The translations under genes were made by a program, and so were the position numbers. From Bathynomus jamesi (taxonomy: Eukaryota > Arthropoda > Malacostraca > Isopoda > Cirolanidae): a stretch of DNA of 64,000 nt. Shown in pieces: positions 42,019 through 52,448 of the stretch. Every line of letters starts with the position of its first letter. Within the stretch, counting starts at the first letter, position 1. Location: NCBI GenBank assembly GCA_023014485.1, contig JAJOZX010001870.1, positions 1 through 64,000 on the forward strand, given 5' to 3'. A model generated the notes under the pieces. That model saw only the letters and a list, made by a program, of their open reading frames with translations. It did no database searches and was not told the DNA's origin.

Positions 42019-42800
42019 TGGAAAAACTATACACGCTTACAACATGGTATCGTATGTGGTACCTTTATTTCATAATTAAATATAAATTATTAATTAATTG
42101 AATTAAACATCTATACAAAATTGCCTCGGGATTGGCGACATAGCCTAATGGGAATGAAATGATTGCCATACATACATAGAACCCGTATGTAGGCATCGGG
42201 CCTACATAACCACTAGAAACAAATTTATTATTTCGTGTTCGAGAGAGGAACAAACAAAACTTTGCCAAATCAACAATTTATAATAAAAATATGAAGATTA
42301 TATTTGAGGAGTGGCGAACTGAGAGCTGTTTAGTAAGAGCAAAGCTTTAAGCAAAGGAAGATGTACTAAGTCTTCTTTAAAGTTCTGAGTGAATTCTTTA
42401 TAATATAAAACTTAACTATAAAAAGGCTAGGCCTATACCTTCAGGTTTAATTCGTGACTGCCTATATTAGTTACAAAATGTCAACTCGCAGTGTAGGCTC
42501 CATCGTAACGGGCCTACATCGAAGAAGATCGTCACGCCCTACATTGAAGCAAACTAAGGCACAGCGAAAATAAGGTGGGAAAAATTTCTTTCGTTCACAT
42601 ATAGGCATCTAAAATCCTGAGGCTAGAATTACCAAAAACAATTAAATATAAAGAGGTCCTTTGAAGACCTACACATACATAACTCTCTAACGAAAAAACA
42701 TAGGGTTTTTGTCGTTAACTCTCCACTGAAGTCTGCTGGAAATTTCTAACGGATGAGGATATCAGGCAATCAACCCATAGCCCTATATAGTTTTTTCACA
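42019..42800 (+). repeat. BEL/Pao 3' LTR (782 bp)
   Basis: Pairs with 28730-29518. The right flank continues the CGGTCTGAAACACGTG repeat that the left flank breaks off. Confidence 0.92.
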
Positions 42801-42961
42801 CAGTTTCCGGTCTGAAACACGTGTTTATTTCCGCGCTCACCATTACCCCTCTCACCATCCGTTATTTTAATTAAAGTAACGTTGTATTATTTAAAAGTAA
42901 CGTATCTTATTATTTAAAAGGAACATATCGTATTTTTTAAAGTAATATATTGTATTATTTA
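42801..42961 (+). repeat. Outer LINE leader, part 2
   Basis: Continues the repeat cut at 28728 (TTTCCGGTCTGAAACACGTG across the junction). It then becomes a short tandem series of TAAAGTAACGTATTATT-like units (42866-42961). It ends in TTTA, the left copy of the target duplication of array 2. Confidence 0.65.
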
Positions 42962-44917
42962 TGTCGCGCGTGTGCGCGAGCCACTTCCAGCTGGGGACTT
43001 TTAGGATGAGTGCACTTTGGACAATCCAACGAGGGTGGTCCTTGTTGGTTAAGCTCGGCCTTAGCCGTAGGGCATCCGAGTAACAATAAACAGTTTCTAC
43101 CAAGTTTTTTTCCCGAAGAGGTGAATGGAAACACCACTTCTAAATTGGAGTTTTCGTTTACTCGTATAATTTTTATTACACAAAGTATATACAGAACGAG
43201 GCACTGAAGGAGGGAAATGAATTTACAGCATCTTACGATAACCACTGAAAGTCAGAAGTTTACAGGGGGAGAGGTTCGACCTCTTTTCACAATAGCTCAG
43301 GCAGGAATTTAAAGCGAGGAGGCTTGTCCTCCTCGAGTAAGGGTTACGGCAGGAATTTAAAGGGGGAGAGGTGCAACCTCTTGTAACAATGGCCCCGACA
43401 GGAATCTAAAGGGGAGCGAGGTGCAACCTCTTGTAACAATGGCCCTGGCAGGAATGACTTAATTTATAATACAAGAAATAAATAAGTCTAAATTTTGGGG
43501 GAGTGCAGTTGAAGGTTAAGCTCCCACTTTAACTGGAGAGCTAAAGAATTCTGACGTTAAGCATAATTTAAGCATGCAACGAAATTTAGAAAGATAAAAA
43601 ACTAACAAAAAATTACTAATTTTTGTAAGGTATACACTTTTGGATGGCGACATAGTGTCGGAGTACCGACATGTACCGAGTACATTGAGTACATTAATAA
43701 CATCATATTAAATTATTACTGTTAATTATAATTTTAGCAAATTGTTAATTGACATATCTGATACTGAAGTAATTTAAATAGGTGATAATTTATATAATGA
43801 AGGAGAGTTCTCCGTTGTTCTATAATTTAAATGGGATTAACAACAATGTTATATATTTATAGTTAACAATAATTACGCCAAATTATGTCAATTATTATTA
43901 GAAGAATGGTTGGTTATCATAGTTTCAAAGCCTTAAAGCCAGCGATGATGAAAACGGAGGAAAAATACAGTGTACTTTCCATTGGAAGTACACGGACATT
44001 TATGATAACGTAACACATAAGTCGCCTGGAATTTGAATGACAATTAGGTAGAAATAATAAGTACAAGTAATGAGGACGTGGATGACTATGTGACGTAATC
44101 AGATGACGAACCAGTGGCCTGGCATGGAAACAATACAGTATATTATAATAACATAAAATAACATCTTAACGTTATAAATTGGTAGTAAAAGCAAGAGAGA
44201 AGAGTTCGGATTCAGAGGCTCGCTTTTGGCGACGTCATCGGAATTCGAACATTCATATCAGCATTAACGAATATCTTGCGAGAGGTGAAATAATTAAAAT
44301 AAAAAATAAAAAGAATACATGTGGTCGTGTTTACATGTACTGTACGTAATTATGATCGTCAAGGGACATGTACGCCTGCACAAAGTAGTGTACACATATC
44401 GGTTGTCACACAATAGGTTGTGTGTATAATATAGACACGAGTACACATGGACTGATAGGTTGATAGGGCATAAGTTCACAATAGGTAGATGAATGAATAA
44501 GTAATAAAATTAATAAAGGATAGCGGTCAAGAAAGAACATGGATGTATGAATGAGTACAGTATAGTCGAATAATATTTATATTGCATAACACTAGATAGG
44601 ACGCAACATATAAATAATGACTTATAGAGAATGAAGTTTTTTATTATTATTAAAGAATTTACCATACATTAAATACGAAAGATAGCCACATACTAAACAC
44701 GTGATTCCGTCTTCAAGATATTCAAGGAAACTAAGTTACTTTATGACGTCATAGTGATTTACTTTGTACGTACAGTATAAGTCATTATTGGGAGAAAGTG
44801 AAGGAGGCGAATTAGAAAGACACAGTTAAGGGACATTCGCTCTTCACAGCGAACTTCTAATGGCACAAACATGGATACTGCTCAACCATAGAAATGGTAG
44901 GTCGCATGGTTGTGACA
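42962..44917 (-). repeat. Array 2 LTR 1 (1956 bp, outer 3' LTR)
   Basis: From TGTCGCGCG to GTTGTGACA on plus. It has a private 8-base CGTGTGCG insertion near its left end and a private TGTAC near 44340. Includes the hairpin-repeat block at 43259-43455. Confidence 0.92.
43259..43455. repeat. Hairpin-bearing tandem repeats inside LTR 1
   Basis: Four units of about 45-55 bases, each beginning CAGGAATTTAAAG or similar and each with a small palindrome: GAGGT-GCA-ACCTC or GAGGA-GGCTTG-TCCTC. The same block is at 52738-52936 (LTR 2) and 62220-62416 (LTR 3). Confidence 0.75.
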
Positions 44918-46110
44918 CTGCTCCCTCCTGTGGAAAAGGATGTGATGGTGGGGTGAAAGTTTATTTACAATATATTAAAAAATGAAACGGTGACATTTTC
45001 GGGATGGACTAATCAGTGGAATTTAGTGGGAAGAATGATAATTATATTAATGAAATAAAAAGACATCAAGGGGAAAAAAATAATTTTAAAATTACAACAG
45101 GGGAATTAAAAAGGTTGAGGTCTGATTACTAGGATTATAGTGGAAATACTACATCAACAAGGTACGATAAAATCCGAAGTTGTCACCTTTAAAAATTTAT
45201 AAGTATGATCAATTGTGGCAATCATATTACATAAATCTTATAAACTAATGAACCATCTAAGTTATTCTGGCATTTCGACCTAATTATTTCAGTTAAAGTT
45301 CCAATTACAGGATTGAATCTAATTTAAGTTAAATTTTAAGTTTGCCCAACATTATAGTAACAAGATTACCTACTGAACCGTGATAAATTCGGAAGGATTA
45401 CCTGGATTAAGATGATTTTAGGGAAAAAGATACATAACATAATAAATAATGGTTAAAAGGAAAATTCAAATTTAAAGGTCCAGGGATTTTCAATTCATAT
45501 AACTATTTGAAATGGAGTTTAATCCGTCAGAACGGACAGAGATAAGAATTTCCGAAGTTATCATGATCATACAGTTAATAAACTAATCTTATTCACTATG
45601 GTAGGTAAAAATCGAATTAAATTTTATTGGTGGATGGAGTCTTCAGCCGTGGGAGAACGGTCGTAGAATGTAAACTTATTGCAAGTGCGAATAAGTCGGT
45701 ATAATCTAAAAACTTATTTAAAGAAAAGTAAAATTAATTTAGTGGAAAAGTTTAAAATTTATTTAGTTACAGTTTTAGATACTTAGATGTTATTAACCAT
45801 TAATAATATCCAGGGAGAAGGAAGATAGAATTTCGTAATGGACGATGTATAGACCTGGGGTCACCTGTGTATGTATGTGCATTAGGTACCGAATGTAAGT
45901 GGTTGGTGATTTGCCCAAATGGGAAGAATGAGTTTATAGTTGAAGTCATACGTAATTGCCTATATGTACATATAAATATGGGTCAGAAGCGTGTATAGCT
46001 CAGTGAATATGTACAGTAGTGTGTAGAATATGAAAGTAATTGGTTCATCCCGTGAAGAACTAAATCCTTAGTGGTCAGTGGTGAATTATGAAATTTTAAA
46101 GAACGGATTA
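44918..46110 (-). other. Array 2 unit 1, 3' non-coding internal region
   Basis: It begins with the purine tract next to LTR 1 (44918-44932, purine-rich on the minus strand). The rest is AT-rich with no open frame of note on either strand. Pol would be expected in this part of an autonomous element. Confidence 0.7.
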
Positions 46111-46118
46111 GCTTAGAG

Positions 46119-46337
46119 CAGTGGTTCCCAAACCTTTTTTACTCACGGCGCACTTTAGAACAAGTAAACATATTTTGGCGCACTTTGTACATAAATTCGA
46201 AAATTTATTCAAAAGAGGTATTTATACATGTACTTTATTACGAATTTCAGTTTGTATTTTTCACATTTTGAAATATAATCTTGCTCTTTCGCGGCGCACC
46301 TAATTACATCACGCGGCGCACGGTTTGGGAACCACTG
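46119..46337. mobile_element. hAT-type MITE in unit 1 (219 bp)
   Basis: Terminal inverted repeats CAGTGGTTCCCAAACC and GGTTTGGGAACCACTG, with subterminal CGGCGCAC repeats. An exact 8-base target duplication GCTTAGAG flanks it (46111-46118 and 46338-46345). CAGNG ends and 8-base duplications are hAT hallmarks. The 60-codon frame inside it is not a gene. Confidence 0.92.
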
Positions 46338-46345
46338 GCTTAGAG

Positions 46346-46981
46346 GTTGGTTCAAGTAACTTAAATAAGGCAACAGGCAAGATTATATATCGTAAGCAGC
46401 AATTAAGTTTAAATTCAAATAATCCAGAGTAAATATCAAACAGTTAACTGCAATTAAATATAATTTATCGTCGTAACCAATGATTTTAGAATTTTCAATA
46501 AGTATGCCAATGATTACCAGAGTGTTTCAGAGTGTGGGTGAGTGTAATTGGGTCAAAGTGTAATCAGTATCCATAGATTTTTTGTAGTATTTATGCGTAC
46601 GAGTTTCACTGTAAAAGTGACTTGAGGTACGGAAGGAAAGTGAATTCGAATAGGTGTCAAAAGTAATAAAATTCAACTGGGATTATAGATTTTACGTAAT
46701 TAAATCAGTTGCACGTATTAAGGTAATTAAAAAAAACGCACTTAAAAGAACTTTAAATTAATTAAAGTAAATTAAGCGGTATTGAAAACTGAATTTAGAC
46801 ACAATTAAATTCGACTAGTAACATTCATAGGCACTGGTATACTCAGTCTGGTATAGTGTGTCAAAATTGACTATAATTTTGGTTGATGCTTTAACGAATG
46901 GTATAATAACAATTTAATGACAGTTACTCAAGATTAATTGAATAAAAAAAAATCAAGACTAAAGTTGAAAATAGAATTCAA
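46346..46981 (-). other. Array 2 unit 1, non-coding stretch between MITE and coding region
   Basis: About 640 AT-rich bases with no supported frame or repeat. Confidence 0.6.
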
Positions 46982-47467
46982 TTATGAACTATACTGAACT
47001 GAAGAAGTGGTTATAGGTTCCGTATAATTAAGAATAAAAAACAGAAAACAACTTAACCTAAATTTAGGGTATGTTCGGTCATACGGGTAAATTTCACGAA
47101 CATACGGAGCAAGATATATTAGGCGCATGAGCAGTGGACTGACCATGCGAGCCTTGCTCACTCGAAAAGGAGGTGGTGTATCGGGATTAAGAAGAATGGC
47201 TTTTACTGGTTTCAGAAGAGGATCCAGGAAGAGCCAAAGAGAAAGATCCGCAAAGTAAGAGGCAAGAAGGGCGAAAACATTAATTTGCGGAAGAAAGATG
47301 AGGATGATCGATGGAACGATCATATTATGGTACTGATGGATATTCCGCGCTTGCCCTTCCATGCGTACAACTTCCGACGGTGGAGTAGGTTCGGGTTCGC
47401 TCCCGGCACCTATGGACTTAGCCTCGGAATTGGGTGGAAAATCCTCTACCTTTGAAAACAAAATCAA
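46982..47467 (-). CDS. Array 2 unit 1, C-terminal hydrophobic frame (161 codons)
   Basis: The first 40 residues are polar and Pro-rich. Residues 49-81 form a long hydrophobic stretch (MIVPSIILIFLPQINVFALL and onward), with another at about 138-146. It is in the same frame as the preceding retropepsin-like frame, after a TAA at 47474-47476. It could be a separate membrane protein or the readthrough end of the polyprotein. I do not recognise the family. The unit 2 copy (56463-56948) is nearly identical, so the frame has been preserved since duplication or the duplication is recent. Confidence 0.55.
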   Translation of the reverse strand: MILFSKVEDFPPNSEAKSIGAGSEPEPTPPSEVVRMEGQARNIHQYHNMIVPSIILIFLPQINVFALLASYFADLSLWLFLDPLLKPVKAILLNPDTPPPFRVSKARMVSPLLMRLIYLAPYVREIYPYDRTYPKFRLSCFLFFILNYTEPITTSSVQYSS

Positions 47468-47473
47468 ATCATC

Positions 47474-48331
47474 TTAATTAAATAGGGATTCAAGCGAAAT
47501 AACCAAATCGGGACTTAAAGGAGATGAGTCTTCAAATGTATTTGGAATAGTCGAAATACTGGGGACTTCAAGTTCCGGCCTAACTGTAACTGAAAGGAGT
47601 GACTCGCTCTCGATGGAGTCACAGGGGTCTACTATGAAGACATTCGAGTCTTCATACTCAATATTACCAAAAGTATGTTGGCTTTCTAGTTCCTCGCTCG
47701 TCGGAACTAGAACGGAACAATTGACAATTGATGAGGAATCTTCCCCATCTATTAGCAGTTCCTTTTCATTTTGAACTGGTTCCAGGGAGTCCGTCGGGCT
47801 CTCTGAAACGAGTCTTTCACCCTCAGCTGAAAAGAGCGAAGAATAAGGGTGACAGACATACTCGAAAGGTGAGTTCTTTCCTCGAATTAGGCCTGCTTCT
47901 CTATTGGCCACATAAAAATCGTGCGAAATAAAGAAATTCATCCCCAGGAGTAAATCTTCATTCCAGTCTACTTCAGATACGACCACAAATGGGGTCAGAC
48001 AAGGGACTGAATCAAACTCAATAGGAAGAATAATTTCTTCGGTACTGTATTCTTCCCAACCATCATCAATGCAGGTCAAACGAGAACGCGAATTGAATTT
48101 TCCCGTAGCCATCTTGAGTAACTTGTATTCGTGTTATTTAATGTAATTCGCCTGACAGCGGGTTTCAACAAGAGCCAAAACTGTTTGGTTGTCGACAGAT
48201 GTTTTCATGAAAATTTGTGAGCTCTCGTCAAGAAGCTCCATTTCAAGAAGGCGTCTCCGAAACCTGTGAACAAGCTTCGTCTGCGTCATCGATGGTTTCG
48301 CGCGGGTTTGGGGTATTGGGAGAAAAAACAA
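47474..48331 (-). pseudogene. Array 2 unit 1, second retropepsin-like domain
   Basis: Two pieces in one frame are separated by a TAA at 48134-48136. The upstream piece ends ALVETRCQANYIK, which lines up with the retropepsin active-site loop ALVDTGCQANYI-type but with E-T-R in place of D-T-G. The downstream piece has VVVSEVDWNEDLLLGMNFF, matching the second retropepsin signature (LLG-x-x-F). A long acidic region follows. The active-site aspartate and glycine are gone, so a catalytic role is unlikely. Confidence 0.6.
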
Positions 48332-49136
48332 AATTTGGAATATTGCAATCAGGGGAATTGGGTGACCAACTGGGGAGACATGATGTCTGAAATTGACAAT
48401 ACGTCTTTACGTGAGCACTTTGCTCTTTAGGAAAAGATTGCTTGCCACATTGCTCAGGACACAAATTAACGGAGTTTAACAAGAAGTCATCGGGACATGA
48501 TCGATTCGTTACTTGACTGTTACTGTCCTCATAAACATCACAATGATTATCAAAATCATTTCCAACATTTGTAAAAACTGACTCGCCTACAGGACCTTGT
48601 GGTACATTTTCCCCAACTGCTACTGAAGCAGAAAAAGCATCTGAAACAAGATGACGATCGTCATGACCAAAAAAACCGAAAACAAGGTCATCTTTATGAC
48701 CACTTAAACGAGGCGGCATGGCCGATTGGCCGTTGGCCGAAGTAAACTCAAAACAATTCGGGTCCTGTGGAGAAAAGTTATCCGAAACATGGTCATCCTG
48801 ACCATCTAAAACAATATTAGTAATAAGATTCGCGTCTTCCTTAGGACATGCATGGATATCTGATCCATCTAAACCAAAAACAATGTCTTCTTGACCAAAG
48901 TTCACTTAATGAACTATATCAATTGAACTAACTGAATCAGTTGAATCAATGTCCGAGTGATTAAAATTACTAACAATTTGAGGAGCAGTGTCTAAATCAT
49001 CGTACAAGTCAGGGCCATCGGGACCAACATGGTTGTCCTGACCATGGTGAGAATAAAGTAAATTCTGATTTTCAACATCAATTACACAGAAATCATCCAA
49101 GTAGTCTGAATTCACATCTAATAAAGGATTGGTCAC
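48243..49136 (-). pseudogene. Array 2 unit 1, acidic repeat region of the polyprotein
   Basis: Pieces 48906-49136 and 48243-48905 share a frame, with one TAA (48906-48908) between them. The frame is open further upstream to about 49350 without a methionine. The product is very acidic, with repeated short phrases: GQEDIVFGLDGSD, GQDDHVSDN, GHKDDLVFGFFGHDD and HGQDNHVG. No known domain is seen. Confidence 0.55.
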
Positions 49137-49350
49137 ATCCCCATTTACATCAAAACAGTCATTAACGTAGGTATTACATTTACTTTCAACTAAACTTTCA
49201 TCAGGAAAACTTCCAACAAAAGTTTCATTATAAAGACTTTCAACAGAAGTACCTTTATAATTACATAAATCAACAATTTCATGGTTGTCGTTACTGTTTT
49301 CAACATTAGCATCACAAACACTGTCACAAGATGCATCACAAAAATCATCA

Positions 49351-50070
49351 TCAGGAGAGGCTGAGTTCTAGTTTCGAAGGAAATTCATTTGAAGAACAAG
49401 CCGAAACAAACGGTTCAGAGACAACTGAGTCAGAGAAGGAAGTTGGGTCAGGATTACCCAAATTTTCTAAGGGTGACGTTTCAACGTCACAAGAAAGGTC
49501 CTGCTCGGGTGCATCGCACCAGAGAAGGGAATAACGCCTTTTATCCCATTTATCGACGAAGCATCGAGCCGAAAAGTCGAAATAGAATCCATTGGGTCGT
49601 AGGGATTCTGCGCTAGTAATTAAATCATAACCGGAACAATATTTCGGAGGGACTAACGAGAAACCTTTACAAACAACACAATTACCAATCCAGATGGCAA
49701 GTATGGTTTCCTCAAGGACGGGAATAAGGTTACCATCGGAATCCCGAATGTGTGGAACGGATGGCGGCCCTTTAAAGAGAGGACACAGCAATTTATCCGC
49801 TATTGACGCAGAAACAAGACTGTACGAACATTTAAGATCAAAACGACCTAAAAGGGTCTCCTTTGGGCAACGGAGTTTGAAATCGAGTTTGGGAATAAAA
49901 TAATAACTTTTTGGAGATTCCGAATGTACAGAACTCAAAGAGGAAGTAGATTGGGAAAGTGGGTCAGAATAAGGTACATTCAACGCCTTTCTACCCAGAC
50001 CAGAAGGGTCAATAGAATCACCCCGATTCTCTATAGAAACATTATTGGGAGATGCGTTTTCACGCAACAC
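49351..50070 (-). CDS. Array 2 unit 1, first retropepsin-like domain (239 codons)
   Basis: The middle part resembles a retropepsin: LGRFDLKCSYSLVSASIADKL at the active-site position, then a flap-like segment, IWIGN, and SGYDLITSAESLRPNGFYFDF like the DLILGxDFLxxxG signature. The catalytic triplet reads D-L-K, so it keeps the Asp but not the Thr/Ser-Gly. A TAA private to this unit lies at 50086-50088, where unit 2 has a Ser codon. A frame change near 49350 joins it to the acidic region. Confidence 0.6.
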   Translation of the reverse strand: MLRENASPNNVSIENRGDSIDPSGLGRKALNVPYSDPLSQSTSSLSSVHSESPKSYYFIPKLDFKLRCPKETLLGRFDLKCSYSLVSASIADKLLCPLFKGPPSVPHIRDSDGNLIPVLEETILAIWIGNCVVCKGFSLVPPKYCSGYDLITSAESLRPNGFYFDFSARCFVDKWDKRRYSLLWCDAPEQDLSCDVETSPLENLGNPDPTSFSDSVVSEPFVSACSSNEFPSKLELSLS

Positions 50071-50141
50071 TGAAGGATAGTGATATTACTCATGAACAAG
50101 GAAGTGAAGGAAAATCCACAACTGGCGTCCTTTTCTGTCTT

Positions 50142-50395
50142 TTAAACTTTGAACGTCAACGACCCATTTGACGGATCCCTGCCTGTCACAGTATATATAT
50201 CATACCAATAACTTTTTAATTCTACCCAAGAGAAACGATATACTAGTCCATTGGACCAATTAATAAGAAAAGTACGGACTCGCGCGGCGTCACCGGAATT
50301 TGGGTCACAAGTATCGAAAGCGAAACCGATTTTATCGGTATCTGTAGTCTGACAACCCCTAAACGAATCGTCAATTTTACCGAACCACTCCTTAA
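50142..50395 (-). other. Array 2 unit 1, open frame upstream of the protease-like domain
   Basis: About 85 codons without a methionine are open downstream of the poly(G) tract, with a good protein-like composition (segments KEWFGKIDDSFRG, FAFDTCDPNSGDAARVR and LVYRFSWVELKSYWYDIY). It ends at a TAA at 50142-50144. I read it as the remainder of the N-terminal polyprotein. The overlapping frame 50243-50557 on the same strand is repeat-driven. Confidence 0.45.
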
Positions 50396-50408
50396 GGGGG
50401 GGGGGGGG
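50396..50408. repeat. Poly(G) tract, 13 bases
   Basis: Homopolymer inside the polyprotein region. The counterpart in unit 2 (59875-59889) has 15 bases. Confidence 0.9.
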
Positions 50409-50467
50409 TCTACAAATTTGTTACTGACGTGACCACGAAGATGAGGGACATCAATTGTACATTTCAG

Positions 50468-50563
50468 TATTGAAGAGGGAGTTACAAGATTAACATTAGT
50501 GTATTTCACGGGGGGTATTGAAGAGGGAGTTACAAGATTAACATTAGTGTATTTCACGGGGTT
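50468..50563. repeat. 48-bp direct duplication, unit 1
   Basis: TATTGAAGAGGGAGTTACAA and the next 28 bases occur twice in tandem. The same duplication is in unit 2 at 59949-60044. Confidence 0.88.
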
Positions 50564-51300
50564 TAGACATCGTTAATCATAACGTGTCGTTGTCACGAAA
50601 GTGTGTGTAAAACAAAAATAACCATGTAAGGGACAAGAATTGAGAAATAAAATGGAACAAATTCTAAGTATTTTGAATAAAATTAAGAGAAAAAAAATGA
50701 GAAAAAATTAAACAAATTTTCTTTTTATATACTTAAAGATAACGTAGGAGAACAAAAATTAGCGACTCCGTTAAATTCGGAAGCAGCGATCGACGAGTAA
50801 TTTTTGAATCTCCCAACACTGAAGTCTCGTTGGCAAGGGTCGAAATTCGGTCAGACGAACTCAAAATCACACTAGAAAAAAGGATTACAGTATAACAATA
50901 AACAAATTTTCACTAAAATTAATGAAAAAAGTTTGAATTGAAAAAAAAATAAAAAAAAACCTAACCGAGTACTACTAAATAAAAAATGTGTTATCGATTT
51001 ATATATCAGTATTATGACTGATCGCATCCATCTCTCACAACAAAGTCTAAAATATTAATTAATATCCTAATCTAAAAAATGCAGATAGTTTTTTTATAAA
51101 AAGAATTTAAATTTCAAGTTTATAATTTGTTGGGAAAAATAAATACGTGAATACGTGAATCAATGACTGAACGTCTAATTAGTACTGTGTTACGTATTAC
51201 AGTGTCGAACGGTTAATTAAAATCAATTAATTAAGAAAATGATTAAGTGTTCAAAGTCACTTCACTGGTTCACACTTAAAAGGGAAAAAAATAAAAGAAT
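50564..51300. other. Array 2 unit 1, AT-rich 5' leader stretch
   Basis: No open frame or known repeat. Contains several A runs and GAATACGTGAATACGTGAA near 51145. Confidence 0.6.
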
Positions 51301-51510
51301 TAAAATTACTGAAATTAATGGACCAAGTAAAGATAATCCCTCCCAGGTCACACTAGTAAAGCAAATCCCTCCCAAAAATGACCAAGTAAAGATAATCCCT
51401 CCCAGAAAGTAAAGTGAAGCAGTCTGACATAAGGATAAAAATTAAGAGAATCTTTTTTTAAAAAATGATTTATTTGAAAACAAAATTTATTAAAATTCAT
51501 TTATTACAAT
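51300..51510. repeat. GTAAAGATAATCCCTCCC words, unit 1
   Basis: The phrase AGTAAAG(A/C)(T/A)AATCCCTCCC occurs at about 51327, 51357 and 51385, and again at 51776 and 51807. It matches the ends of the neighbouring palindromes. Confidence 0.7.
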
Positions 51511-51713
51511 GGATCAAGTAAAGATAAGCACCCCCAACCTTTTTTAGTTAGCTTTATAGGGCTAACTAGCGAAAATATCACAACTTAACCTAACCAATCG
51601 TTAGGTCAACTGTACGCCCTTGACGATTGGTTAGGTTAGGTCGTGATATTTTCGTTAGTTAGCCTTATAAAGCTAACTAAAAAAGGTTGGGGGTGCTTAA
51701 CTTTACTTGATCC
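51511..51713. mobile_element. Foldback palindrome (MITE-like), unit 1, about 203 bp
   Basis: Arms begin GGATCAAGTAAAGATAAGCA and pair with the inverted end TTAACTTTACTTGATCC. They pass through CCCCCAACCTTTTTTAGTTAG and an AACCTAACCAATCG segment, leaving a loop of about 20 bases. It has no coding and could fold into a long hairpin. Confidence 0.8.
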
Positions 51714-51800
51714 AAAGACTTTAATTAAAGCGGTATTGCGGTATTGCGGTAAAGCGGTATTACCAACTTTACCAAGTAAAGATGATCCCTCCCAAAAAAT

Positions 51801-51857
51801 GATCAAGTAAAGATAGTCCCTCCTTTTTCTGTTGGGAGGGATTATCTTTACTTGATC
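51801..51857. repeat. Short palindrome GATCAAGTAAAGATA..., unit 1
   Basis: GATCAAGTAAAGATAGTCCC and its inverse GGGATTATCTTTACTTGATC are separated by a short T-rich loop. It shares ends with the foldback at 51511. Confidence 0.8.
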
Positions 51858-52434
51858 CAAATTAATTAAAGAAAATCATAATTAAGAAAATAATTTAAAA
51901 GTAGTAATTTATAATTAAAACCCATCACATGAACGGAGAAGAACGTTTTGGGCGAGGTGAGGAAATCAGCTGATGCCTCCTTTAGACTCTGAAGGTCAGC
52001 CGCAGTTGCAACGACGGAGCACGCAAACGGTGAAGGAAGATCGTCGACGGGAAGACGGTCGAATGGTTGATTGGAGAAAAATACGAACAATGATTCAAAA
52101 GTTGATTGAAGATTACAAATCAAGGAGAAGTTCTTCAAGGGAAATTTTTGTAGTAAATTTATATGGTTGATTGTAGAGAGAATTACAAGGAAAAAATTTC
52201 CAAGTAAACGAAAGTTGATTGAAGGTCAGCGATGAATTGAATCAAAATGAGGTTGAAGGTGGTGGGTGGGGGGGGTTGTTCAAGTTGAAGATGGTTGAAA
52301 TCGACGTCGAAGGAGTGAATAAATATATTCCATGAAGTGTTTCAAAAATTTTTCAAAGTATGGACATCCATTGATGAACGACGGTTTTTGCGGTGGGAGA
52401 CTAAAAAGTGTCCGTGAAAAACTAAAAAGGCTCC

Positions 52435-52446
52435 GTGGGACCTCCA
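52435..52446 (-). other. Primer binding site, array 2 unit 1
   Basis: TGGAGGTCCCAC on the minus strand, two bases from LTR 2. It fits the 3' end of tRNA-Gln (knowledge, not searched). Confidence 0.6.
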
Positions 52447-52448
52447 AA

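Larger units (their letters stand above)
28730..42800 (+). mobile_element. BEL/Pao LTR retrotransposon, disrupted by two nested elements
   Basis: LTRs at 28730-29518 and 42019-42800 both read TGGAAAAAC...TTTTCACA and differ at about 30 positions by eye (roughly 4 percent), so the insertion is not recent. The 5-base word CAGTT occurs at 28724-28728 and at 42801-42805 and fits a target duplication, with one extra base on the left. Gag with three knuckles, PR, RT, RNase H, integrase and the C-terminal Pao domain appear in the expected order on the plus strand. Without the nested elements at 33131-38488 and 39137-39789 the element is about 8 kb. Confidence 0.92.

Noticed and set aside
43259..43455. 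Spaced repeats considered as a CRISPR array
   Set aside because: Eukaryotic context; units contain no unique spacers and lie inside an LTR.
46121..46303. 60-codon frame in both array 2 units
   Set aside because: It lies wholly inside the hAT MITE and starts in its inverted repeat.
46982..47467. Hydrophobic frame considered as an envelope protein
   Set aside because: No signal peptide, cleavage site or cysteine pattern of a glycoprotein is visible, and it follows the protease-like frame directly.
50243..50557. 104-codon frame with a doubled KYTNVNLVTPSSI segment
   Set aside because: The doubling comes from the 48-bp DNA duplication and the rest is out of phase with the better frame at 50142-50395.
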